NCBI RefSeq assembly: GCF_005048155.1
Contig: NZ_SUMB01000017.1
Span: forward strand, 102,449 to 166,448
Length of the DNA: 64,000 bases
DNA from: Streptomyces piniterrae
GTDB lineage: Bacteria; Actinomycetota; Actinomycetes; Streptomycetales; Streptomycetaceae
Direction of reading: 5' to 3'
A program made the translations under genes and the position numbers. Shown here in pieces: positions 8,867-16,251 of the stretch (the first letter of the stretch is position 1; each line of letters starts with the position of its first letter). The notes below the pieces were generated by a model, which worked only from the letters and a program-made list of their open reading frames with translations, had not been told where the DNA came from and did no database searches.

Positions 8867-9766
8867 GTGTCCGGATTCGTAGAAAAGCCCGAGCCCGTAC
8901 AGGTCCCGGGGCTTACCCACCTGCACACCGGCAAGGTGCGCGACCTCTACCAGAACGCCGCCGGCGAACTGATCATGGTCGCCAGCGACCGCACCTCCGC
9001 CTACGACTGGGTGCTGCCCACCGAGATCCCCGACAAGGGCCGCATCCTCACCCAGCTCTCCCTCTGGTGGTTCGAGCAGCTCTCCGACCTGGCCCCCAGC
9101 CATGTCATCTCCACCGACGTCCCGGCCGGCGCCCCCGCCGACTGGGCCGGCCGCACCCTCGTGTGCACCTCCCTCGCCATGGTCCCCGTCGAATGCGTGG
9201 CCCGCGGCTACCTCGCCGGCTCCGGCCTCGTCGAATACCAGCAGTCCCGCACCGTCTGCGGCCTGGCCCTCCCCGAAGGCCTGGTCAACGGCTCCGAACT
9301 GCCCGCGCCGATCTTCACCCCGGCCACCAAGGCCGCCGTCGGCGACCACGACGAAAACGTCTCCTACGAAGAGGCCGCCCGCCAGGTCGGAGCCGAGGTC
9401 GCCGCCCAGCTCCGCCAGACGACCCTCGCCATCTACGGCAGGGCCCGCGACATCGCCCGCGAACGCGGCGTCATCCTGGCCGACACCAAATTCGAGTTCG
9501 GCTTCGACGGCGACACCCTCACCCTGGCCGACGAGGTCCTGACACCCGACTCCTCGCGCTTCTGGCCCGCCGACCAGTGGCAGCCCGGCCGCGCCCAGCC
9601 GTCCTTCGACAAGCAGATCATCCGCGACTGGCTCACCTCGCCCGCCGCCGGCTGGGACCGTACGAGCGAGCAGCCGCCGCCCGCCCTCCCGCAGGACGTC
9701 CTCGACCGCACCCGCGCCAAATACATCGAGGCCTACGAGCGCCTCACCGGCCAGAACTGGTCGTAA
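8867..9766 (+). CDS. purC: SAICAR synthase
   Basis: A 299-aa phosphoribosylaminoimidazole-succinocarboxamide synthase, the size of the longer bacterial/yeast-type enzymes. It joins CAIR and aspartate using ATP. Visible landmarks: HTGKVRDLY at the start, VASDRTSAYDWV, VPVECVARGYLAGS, then ILADTKFEFGF and LADEVLTPDSSRFW with QPSFDKQIIRDWL. The GTG at 8867 follows GCGGAGGC by 7 bases. Ends 45 bp before a strong hairpin. Confidence 0.97.
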   Translation: MSGFVEKPEPVQVPGLTHLHTGKVRDLYQNAAGELIMVASDRTSAYDWVLPTEIPDKGRILTQLSLWWFEQLSDLAPSHVISTDVPAGAPADWAGRTLVCTSLAMVPVECVARGYLAGSGLVEYQQSRTVCGLALPEGLVNGSELPAPIFTPATKAAVGDHDENVSYEEAARQVGAEVAAQLRQTTLAIYGRARDIARERGVILADTKFEFGFDGDTLTLADEVLTPDSSRFWPADQWQPGRAQPSFDKQIIRDWLTSPAAGWDRTSEQPPPALPQDVLDRTRAKYIEAYERLTGQNWS

Positions 9767-9811
9767 CCCGCGGGCGCGGACACACCAGCGGACACGCCAA
9801 GCGGACACACG

Positions 9812-9849
9812 AAAAAGCCCCGGCCGATATCCATCGGCCGGGGCTTTTC
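9812..9849. terminator. Bidirectional terminator, purC / tRNA-Gly
   Basis: A long inverted repeat, AAAAGCCCCGGCCGAT against ATCGGCCGGGGCTTTT with a short loop. The arms give A/T tracts on both strands, fitting termination of purC (+) and of the tRNA-Gly (-). Confidence 0.85.
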
Positions 9850-9867
9850 CTTCTCTGACTTTCGCTG

Positions 9868-9940
9868 AGCGGACGACGAGGCTCGAACTCGCGACCTCAA
9901 CCTTGGCAAGGTTGCGCTCTACCAACTGAGCTACGTCCGC
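9868..9940 (-). tRNA. tRNA-Gly(GCC), copy 1
   Basis: 73 nt without encoded CCA. Acceptor GCGGACG/CGTCCGC, D-loop AGTTGGTA with GG, anticodon stem CAACC/GGTTG closing a loop with GCC, T-loop TTCGAGC, discriminator U. The sequence is identical to the copy at 14343. Confidence 0.97.
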
Positions 9941-9993
9941 ATGCTCCGCACAGAGCGCCTGAAACCAGTCGCCGGTGTCGCGGTGCGAGGTCC

Positions 9994-9999
9994 ACTATA
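9994..9999 (-). promoter_or_regulatory. Candidate -10 element for tRNA-Gly, overlapping a stop codon
   Basis: TATAGT on the minus strand, 54 bp upstream of the tRNA. The TAG stop of the response-regulator gene (9995-9997) lies inside it. The -35 region is poor, so read-through from the upstream operon is also possible. Confidence 0.4.
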
Positions 10000-10612
10000 G
10001 CCAACCCCGCTCGCGTGCGAGCCGCGCCGCCGCATGACGGTTCTCCGCACCCAGCTTCGCGGTCGCCGACGACAGATAGTTCCGCACCGTCCCCGGAGAC
10101 AGCGCGGCCCGCTCCGCGATCTCCGTGACCGGCGCCCCGGCCTCGGCGAACTCCAGCACCTCCGCCTCCCGAACCGTCAACGGAGAATCCCCCGCGCTGA
10201 TCGCGTCCGCCGCCAACTCTTGGTCGACATAACGCCTTCCGGTATGCACCGCCCGAATGATCTCCGCCAGCTGCTGCGCCGACACCGTCTTCGGCACAAA
10301 CCCCCGCACCCCGGCTTCCAGCGCCCGCTTCAGATGCCCCGGACGGCCATGACTCGTCACGATCATCGACCGGCACCCCGGCACATCACCCCGCAACGAT
10401 GTGGCCACCGCCACACCGTCCGCCCCCGGCATCTGCAGATCCAGCACCGCCACATCCGGCCGATGCGCCCGCGCCATCGCCTGCGCCTCCGGCCCCGACG
10501 CCGCCTCCGCCACCACCAGAAGATCGTCTTCCAGCGACAGCAACGCGGCCAGGGCGCCGCGGATCAGATGCTCGTCGTCCGCGAGCAGCACCCGAATCAC
10601 CTTGTCACTCAC
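9995..10612 (-). CDS. NarL/LuxR-family response regulator
   Basis: A 205-aa regulator. Receiver domain at residues 5-120 with acidic pocket D12-D13, phospho-acceptor D58 in VLDLQMPG and the switch lysine in VPKTVS; LuxR-type helix-turn-helix at 140-200 (LTVREAEVLEFAEAG, LSPGTVRNYLSSATAKL). Partner of the HisKA_3 kinase upstream. Within DesK/DesR-type systems the target is usually the adjacent ABC exporter operon, whose promoter here carries TGACA dyads. A 200-bp C-rich tract separates it from the kinase gene. Confidence 0.93.
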   Translation of the reverse strand: MSDKVIRVLLADDEHLIRGALAALLSLEDDLLVVAEAASGPEAQAMARAHRPDVAVLDLQMPGADGVAVATSLRGDVPGCRSMIVTSHGRPGHLKRALEAGVRGFVPKTVSAQQLAEIIRAVHTGRRYVDQELAADAISAGDSPLTVREAEVLEFAEAGAPVTEIAERAALSPGTVRNYLSSATAKLGAENRHAAARLARERGWL

Positions 10613-10615
10613 CTG

Positions 10616-10815
10616 GCTTCCCCTCCCCCTCCCCCACCCCGCCCGCCCCCGGACCCCATCCCCATCCCCGTCCCATCCCCAGCCCTACCCGTATCCCCAT
10701 CCCCGGCCCCGATGCCCCCGGCCCCCAGTCCCCCCGGCCGCAGCCCCCCTCAGCCCCGATGCCCGGCCCCGATGGCCCCGGCCCCCGAGCCCGGCCCCCG
10801 TCCCCTGCCCTCACC
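10616..10815. repeat. C-rich / G-rich low-complexity tract
   Basis: Nearly 200 bp of CCCCATCCCC, CCCCGATGCCC and similar words on the plus strand, giving repeated G3-G5 runs on the minus strand, which is the transcribed sense of the flanking genes. G-quadruplex formation is possible. It continues into the repetitive 3' end of the kinase gene. Confidence 0.75.
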
Positions 10816-12298
10816 CCTCCTCAACGCCCATGCTCCGCGACGTCCCCAGCCCCCGTGCCTCCCCCTCGCGCCCGGCCCCCGCGATGCCTTCTGCCCTCCG
10901 TGCCTTCCTCGTCGTGCCCACCCCGCGCGACGCTTCCCGCTGCCCCCGTCCGTCCCCTTCCGCGCCCGGCCCCCGGGTCGCCGCCCGCTCCACTCGTCCG
11001 GCCCGCTTCGTGCCCAGCCCACGCCGCGGTCCTCGCTGCCGTGTGTCCCCCTCCGTGGCCACCGGGAGTTCGACGGTCAGGCGGTACGAGCCCTTTGCGC
11101 AGGGGCCCGATGCCAGGGTTCCGTTCAGCGGGTCGAGGCGTTCTTGCAGACCCTTGAGGCCGCTTCCGGGCTGTGGTGCGGTGGCATCGCCCGGGAGCGT
11201 CACGACGCCGTCGTTGTCCATGGTCATCACCAGTACGTCGCGATCCCGGTCGACGCGGGTCCGGAGGACGCAGTGGCGGGCTTCGGCGGCGTGCCGCAGG
11301 ACGTTCGTGGTGGCTTCGCGGACCACCCAGCCGAGTGCCGACTCCATCTCTGCCGGCAGTTGGATACCTTCCTCTCCCTCGATCTGGCAGTCGACCCCCG
11401 CTGCGCGGAGTATGGAGCGCGCGCCGGCCAACTCCGCCTGGAGATCGGCTTTCCGGTATCCGCGCACCACCTCCCGTACCTCCCGCTGCGATTCCTGTGC
11501 GATCCGCTGCACCTCCACCATCTGCGCGACCGCTTCCGGCCGTTCCCGCCGGGCCAGCTGGACGGCCAGCTCGCTCTTCAGGGCGATCACCGCCAGATTC
11601 CGGCCCATCACATCGTGCAGGTCCCGGCCGAAGCGCAGTCGTTCCTCGGCGACCGCCAGCTGTGCCTGGGTCTTGCGCGCCACGTCCAGTTCCCAGATCA
11701 CGGCGAGCATCCACCCGGACGGTCGGGCTATGACAAAGCTCCACAGCGCGGCCGTTGTCAGCAGCAGCGCCAGCATCGCCCCGGCGAGCCACCCCTGGGT
11801 CAGCAGGCCGGCCACCAGGATCAGCCCTGCGTCCGCGCCGGCCAGCGATGCCATATACCTCCGCTTGGAAACGAGCAGGCTGTAGGCCTTGAAGAACGGG
11901 GTGAGGGTCGCGGCCGCCGCCAGGATCACCGTGGCCATGGCGTCCTCGTCGCCGATTCCTCTGACGGCGAGGAGTGCGAACAGAGCGATCTCGGCTGTCA
12001 GCGTCAGTACACCCGAGACGATCATGAGGCTGAGGGGTGTCTCGCCTTGTTTCAGGTATCGCTGCAGTGCGCGGTCGAACAGCCTGATCGCAAGGAACCC
12101 CTGAGTCACGTTCAGCGCCAGGGCCGTGCTGGCCAGGGCGACCGCCAGGGGCTCGCCGCCGGTGGTCCTGCCCATGATGGGGGCCACTCCGCCGATCGCG
12201 GTGAACCACGGCAGGAGGTACAGCGTCCAGCGGAAGTACGTGTCGACCTGGGCCAACCGGCTCCGGCTCCGCCACTGCGTCCGCACTCGTCCGATCAT
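10811..12298 (-). CDS. Membrane histidine kinase (DesK type)
   Basis: A 495-aa sensor. Five or six membrane helices span residues 25-200; then a HisKA_3 domain with FGRDLHDVMGRNL, phospho-acceptor H228; then an ATPase domain (REATTNVLRHA, PGSGLKGLQERL) to about residue 412. Residues 417-495 are an Arg/Gly/Ala tail encoded by repetitive DNA, absent from ordinary members and probably disordered. The ATG at 12298 has GGGGGAA upstream. The signal is unknown; DesK-like kinases often sense membrane state or drugs. Follows the ABC genes on the same strand. Confidence 0.9.
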   Translation of the reverse strand: MIGRVRTQWRSRSRLAQVDTYFRWTLYLLPWFTAIGGVAPIMGRTTGGEPLAVALASTALALNVTQGFLAIRLFDRALQRYLKQGETPLSLMIVSGVLTLTAEIALFALLAVRGIGDEDAMATVILAAAATLTPFFKAYSLLVSKRRYMASLAGADAGLILVAGLLTQGWLAGAMLALLLTTAALWSFVIARPSGWMLAVIWELDVARKTQAQLAVAEERLRFGRDLHDVMGRNLAVIALKSELAVQLARRERPEAVAQMVEVQRIAQESQREVREVVRGYRKADLQAELAGARSILRAAGVDCQIEGEEGIQLPAEMESALGWVVREATTNVLRHAAEARHCVLRTRVDRDRDVLVMTMDNDGVVTLPGDATAPQPGSGLKGLQERLDPLNGTLASGPCAKGSYRLTVELPVATEGDTRQRGPRRGLGTKRAGRVERAATRGPGAEGDGRGQREASRGVGTTRKARRAEGIAGAGREGEARGLGTSRSMGVEEG

Positions 12299-12336
12299 GC
12301 CTGCCGTTCCCCCGTCGTCTTCGTCGTCGTGTGTCG

Positions 12337-13155
12337 CTAGCGTCGCGGCTCCCAGCGGAACCACCGCTGCACAGCAAACACTGCGAGCCCGGCCCAGACA
12401 AAGCCGTTGATCAGGAGCTTTGTGGTCGCCGCCGGATCGGGGCCGCCGGTCCAGCCGGCGCGTATCAGCTCCATCGCCGATGACAGCGGCAGGAGTTCGA
12501 GTACGGAGGCGACACGGTCCGGCAGTACATCCAGCGGAACAACCATTCCGGATCCGATCAGTGACAAGACCATGAGGGGGAGGACCGCCAGTTGTGCGGC
12601 TTCGACGCTCTTGGCGAGGGCCGATGACGCCGCGGCGAACGCCACGACGACGAGCATGCCGATCACCAGTCCGGCTATCAGCAGATGCGGTGAGGTGGGC
12701 AGCCCCGTATCCAGTGCCAGTCCGCCCACGATGACCAGCAGCGCGCACTGTGCAAGGCCCATGACGGCGGAGGGCAGGGCGGTGCCGGCCAATATCTCCA
12801 GGTCCCGTAGTTCTCCGGTGCGCAGCCGCTTGAGGACGAGTTCCTCGCGGCGCGCGACATAGGCGCTGGTGAGGTTGGAGTACACGGCGAAGATCAGGAC
12901 GTAGCCGAGCGTCGCGGGCAGCAGCACCGTTCCGACCGACAGGCCGGTCCCGCCGAGGTCCATTCCGCTGACTGTCTGTTTCATGGCGAAAGCCAGGGCC
13001 ACGGGCAGGACCAGTGACATGGACAGTGCGGTCTTGTTGCGGCAGAGCAGTGTCAACTCCGCGCGGCCCAGGGCTGTCAGCCTTGCCATGGAGCCGGTCT
13101 CGGCATTCGCCTCCGCCCGTTCGGCCGTGGTCGCTGCGATCGTGTTCGTGCTCAT
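12337..13155 (-). CDS. ABC-2 type transporter permease
   Basis: A 272-aa integral membrane subunit with about six hydrophobic segments and the ABC-2 layout: cytosolic N-terminus, LTLLCRNKTALSMSLVLPVALAFAM as the first helix, and a late LSLIGSGMVVPLDVLP turn before the last helices. It pairs with the ATPase upstream; the ATPase stop and this start overlap by four bases, implying translational coupling. Likely exports a lipid, peptide or drug. Confidence 0.92.
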   Translation of the reverse strand: MSTNTIAATTAERAEANAETGSMARLTALGRAELTLLCRNKTALSMSLVLPVALAFAMKQTVSGMDLGGTGLSVGTVLLPATLGYVLIFAVYSNLTSAYVARREELVLKRLRTGELRDLEILAGTALPSAVMGLAQCALLVIVGGLALDTGLPTSPHLLIAGLVIGMLVVVAFAAASSALAKSVEAAQLAVLPLMVLSLIGSGMVVPLDVLPDRVASVLELLPLSSAMELIRAGWTGGPDPAATTKLLINGFVWAGLAVFAVQRWFRWEPRR

Positions 13156-14153
13156 GCGTTCTCCAGTCCCTTCGCTATCTCGAGGAAGGCTTCTTCGAGG
13201 GATGCGGATCGGACGTCGAGGCCGTGCAGCTCTATCCCCTTGTCCTGCGCCCAGATCAGCAGTCCGGTGGCGGCCCGCTGTAGTTCGTCAGTCCGTAGCC
13301 GGACCCTGCGTCCCGTTGTCTCGTGTCCGATGACGCCCAGGCTTTCCAGGGGCGGGAGATCGCCGAGGTGGTAGCCGTTGGGCAGGTCGAAGGCGATGTG
13401 GGAGGGGTGGGTGGCGACGACGTCCGTGACCTGGCCGGCGGCGGCTATCTGCCCGTTGTGCAAGATCGCCAGCCGGTCCGCCAGTTCCTCCGCCTCTTCG
13501 AGGTAGTGGGTGGTCAGGACGATGGTGGTCCCGGAGTCGCGCAGGTCGCGGACCAACTCCCAGGTTTCGTGGCGGGCTTCGGTGTCCAGTCCGGTGGTGG
13601 GTTCGTCCAGGAACAGCACCTCGGGCCGTCCCAGGAGTGCCAGAGCGAGGTCCAGTCGTCGTCGTTCGCCGCCGGAGAGCTGCTTGACGCGTACGTCTTT
13701 GCGTCGTGTCAGTCCCACGGAGCTCAGGGCCTCGTCGATGGGGCGTGCTCCGGTGGTGCAGCCCGCCCACATGCGCAGGGTTTCGGTCGGGGTGAGCTCG
13801 GAGGGGAAGCCGCCCTCTTGCAGCATGACGCCGATGCGGGGCCGTATCTTGCGGCGCTCGGTGTACGGATCATGGCCGAGCACCCGTACCTTGCCTGCGG
13901 TCGGTGCGGCCAGGCCCTCCAGCAGTTCGACGGTGGAGGTCTTGCCCGCGCCGTTGGTGCCCAGGAGCGCGAACAGTTCGCCGCGGCCGACGGAGAAGTC
14001 GATGCCGCGGACCGCTTCGAAGCCTTTCCGCGCGTGGGCACGTCGGCCGGTCGCGCCGTAGCTTCTGCGCAGCCCGGTGACGTCGATCACATTGGCGTCG
14101 GTGTCGGCGCCGCTGGGGCCAGGCCCCCCGATGTCTTTCTCCCCGATGTTCAT
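13152..14153 (-). CDS. ABC transporter ATP-binding protein
   Basis: A 333-aa ATPase of the DrrA/CcmA class. Walker A GTNGAGKT (residues 65-72), signature LSGGERRRLDLALALL, Walker B VLFLDEPTTGLD, then a switch histidine in LTTHYLEEAEELADR. The C-terminal 100 residues resemble the drug-exporter extension. First gene of a four-gene minus-strand operon (ATPase, permease, kinase, regulator). Confidence 0.95.
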   Translation of the reverse strand: MNIGEKDIGGPGPSGADTDANVIDVTGLRRSYGATGRRAHARKGFEAVRGIDFSVGRGELFALLGTNGAGKTSTVELLEGLAAPTAGKVRVLGHDPYTERRKIRPRIGVMLQEGGFPSELTPTETLRMWAGCTTGARPIDEALSSVGLTRRKDVRVKQLSGGERRRLDLALALLGRPEVLFLDEPTTGLDTEARHETWELVRDLRDSGTTIVLTTHYLEEAEELADRLAILHNGQIAAAGQVTDVVATHPSHIAFDLPNGYHLGDLPPLESLGVIGHETTGRRVRLRTDELQRAATGLLIWAQDKGIELHGLDVRSASLEEAFLEIAKGLENA

Positions 14154-14196
14154 GTATCCAGCGTTCCGCCGGATCCAGGTTTGGAGCAGTGCGCCC

Positions 14197-14223
14197 TGTC
14201 ATCGCAGCGGATGACAAATGTCA
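14197..14223. promoter_or_regulatory. Overlapping TGACA dyads upstream of the ABC operon
   Basis: TGTCATC-6 bp-GATGACA (14197-14216) overlaps TGACA-AA-TGTCA (212-223 of the same hundred). They lie 44-70 bp upstream of the ATPase start. Placement and symmetry suit an operator for the operon's own NarL-type regulator. Confidence 0.55.
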
Positions 14224-14304
14224 GTTGTCGGCAGCCGGGGGAGGGGGTTAGGGGCGCCCCGTGGATCCGCGGGGAGGAAACAGGAGGAAGGGGGCGGAAT
14301 ACCA

Positions 14305-14335
14305 AGAAGGCCCGGTCATGATGACCGGGCCTTCT
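14305..14335 (-). terminator. Terminator of the tRNA-Gly pair
   Basis: AGAAGGCCCGGTCAT paired with ATGACCGGGCCTTCT around a single-base centre, 8 bp downstream of the tRNA-Gly copy 2 in its own direction. Confidence 0.75.
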
Positions 14336-14342
14336 CTATCTG

Positions 14343-14415
14343 AGCGGACGACGAGGCTCGAACTCGCGACCTCAACCTTGGCAAGGTTGCGCTCTACCAA
14401 CTGAGCTACGTCCGC
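14343..14415 (-). tRNA. tRNA-Gly(GCC), copy 2
   Basis: 73 nt, identical to the copy at 9868, all standard features present. It is 74 bp downstream of the atypical tRNA-Gly(UCC)-like gene and probably shares its transcript. Confidence 0.97.
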
Positions 14416-14489
14416 AGGCATCCACTCGGCTTTCACCGAGCGGCGCGACAGCTACTCTACCTGATCCTTTGGACCGGTTGAGCAGTCAG

Positions 14490-14561
14490 AGCGGGTGACA
14501 GGGATTGCACACTGCGCCTCCCCCTTGGAAAGGGGGCGCTCTACTACTGAGCTACACCCGC
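14490..14561 (-). tRNA. Atypical tRNA-Gly(UCC)-like gene
   Basis: 72 nt. The acceptor stem (GCGGGTG/CACCCGC) and anticodon stem (CCCCC/GGGGG) are perfect and enclose the loop TTTCCAA, anticodon UCC. The D-loop is AGTAGTA, without the G18-G19 pair. The T-loop is TGCAATC in place of TTCRANY, and the T-stem (CAGTG against CCTGT) has one G-C pair, one G-U and three mismatches. Two readings are possible: a glycine tRNA that avoids EF-Tu and the ribosome and serves FemX-type peptidoglycan bridge formation, or a decaying pseudogene. The intact acceptor and anticodon arms favour a retained function. Confidence 0.75.
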
Positions 14562-14611
14562 GTGACTCCGTGAGGTTCGGCCTTTCGGCCTCGCCCCTCG
14601 GCGTGCTCCAG

Positions 14612-14642
14612 ACTCTAGCTGATCAGTAGGGGTGCTGTGCAA
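14612..14642 (-). promoter_or_regulatory. Candidate promoter of the tRNA-Gly pair
   Basis: TTGCAC (637-642) and TAGAGT (612-617) on the minus strand with a 19-bp spacer, about 50 bp upstream of the atypical tRNA. Confidence 0.5.
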
Positions 14643-14680
14643 GTCGGCTGCGTGCGGACCGTGGAGTGCCGGCAAGTTGG

Positions 14681-15001
14681 TTAGTGGTTGGCGGCGTTGA
14701 AGGCCTCGTAGACCTTCTTCGGGATGCGGCCGCGGGGCGGCACGTCCATCTGGTGGGAGCGGGCCCAGGCGCGGACGGCGGCCGGGTCGGGGGTCACCGC
14801 GGTCCGGTGGTAGGCCTTGCCGGACTTGGAGCGCTTGCGTCCCGCTTCCACGAACGGAGCGAGAGAGCCGCGCAGTTTCTTCGCATTGGCGGGATTGAGG
14901 TCGATCTCGTACGACTTCCCGTCCAATCCGAAGCTGACCGTCTCTGCGGCTTCTCCTCCGTCGATGTCATCGGAGAGCGTTACTACTACTCGCTGCGCCA
15001 C
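14681..15001 (-). CDS. Lsr2-family nucleoid protein (LsrL-like)
   Basis: A 106-aa member of the Lsr2 family. The N-terminal half (VVVTLSDDIDG, then TVSFGLDGKSYEIDL and a helix) is the oligomerisation domain. The C-terminal half (PAAVRAWARSHQMDVPPRGRIPKKV) carries the RGR AT-hook-like element that enters the minor groove of AT-rich DNA. Streptomyces usually encode two paralogues; position beside purSQL suggests the second one, LsrL (recollection). The upstream 200 bp are unusually AT-rich for this genome, which could allow autoregulation. Confidence 0.92.
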   Translation of the reverse strand: MAQRVVVTLSDDIDGGEAAETVSFGLDGKSYEIDLNPANAKKLRGSLAPFVEAGRKRSKSGKAYHRTAVTPDPAAVRAWARSHQMDVPPRGRIPKKVYEAFNAANH

Positions 15002-15328
15002 GGATATCGGTCCTTTCGTGCAGCAGTCCCGTGTTGACGTGGGGTGTTGCTGCAGATCCGGCTGATTGGAATCAATGCTTTTTCATTTGTACAGCGGTGG
15101 GCATTGCATTGTGAAGCCCAGTTAATTTCGTCAGCGTGTCATCCCGCAATGCGGACCCTAGATCTTTTCGAGGATTTTCCCCACCGCTCACTCGTGCCGA
15201 TGCCGGACCGTGATGAACCGGCTAGATATCTATGCGCGTAGATTTTCGAACACGGTACTGTGAGGACACCGATCGGGGTCCGGGGTTCCCCGGAGAAACA
15301 CAGCCGCACCACACCACCGGGAGTGCCA
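15002..15328. other. AT-rich intergenic region between lsr2 paralogue and purS
   Basis: 327 bp without a gene. Positions about 15055-15255 are much richer in A/T than any flanking DNA and contain runs such as CTTTTTCATTTG and GATCTTTTCGAGGATTTT, plus the palindrome TAGATATCTA. It must hold both divergent promoters. Confidence 0.7.
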
Positions 15329-15570
15329 GTGGCACGCGTCGTAGTCGACGTCATGCTCAAGCCGGAGATCCTTGACCCGCAGGGGCAGGCGGTGCAGCGC
15401 GCACTGCCACGCCTGGGTTTCGAGGGGATCGCCGACGTCCGTCAGGGCAAGCGTTTCGAACTCGAGGTGGAGGGGCCCGTCGACGACGCCGCCCTTTCCC
15501 GCATCCAGGAGATGGCCGAGACCTTCCTCGCCAACACCGTCATCGAAGACTTCACGGTTCGGGTCGACTC

Positions 15571-15574
<4 letters not shown>
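15329..15574 (+). CDS. purS: FGAM synthase subunit PurS
   Basis: An 81-aa small subunit of the three-part formylglycinamidine ribonucleotide synthase. It opens VARVVVDVMLKPEILDPQG and has the typical beta-alpha-beta pattern ending FTVRVDS. It bridges PurQ and PurL for ammonia transfer. The GTG at 15329 follows GGGAG; the stop overlaps purQ by four bases. Confidence 0.96.

Positions 15575-16250
<676 letters not shown>

Positions 16251-16251
<1 letters not shown>

Noticed and set aside
10034..12340. A 768-codon plus-strand frame over the two-component genes
   Set aside because: Antisense to the kinase and regulator, which have all catalytic motifs.
14490..14561. Calling the atypical tRNA an ordinary tRNA-Gly
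   Set aside because: The D-loop and T-arm do not meet the requirements for canonical tertiary contacts, so it is reported as atypical.
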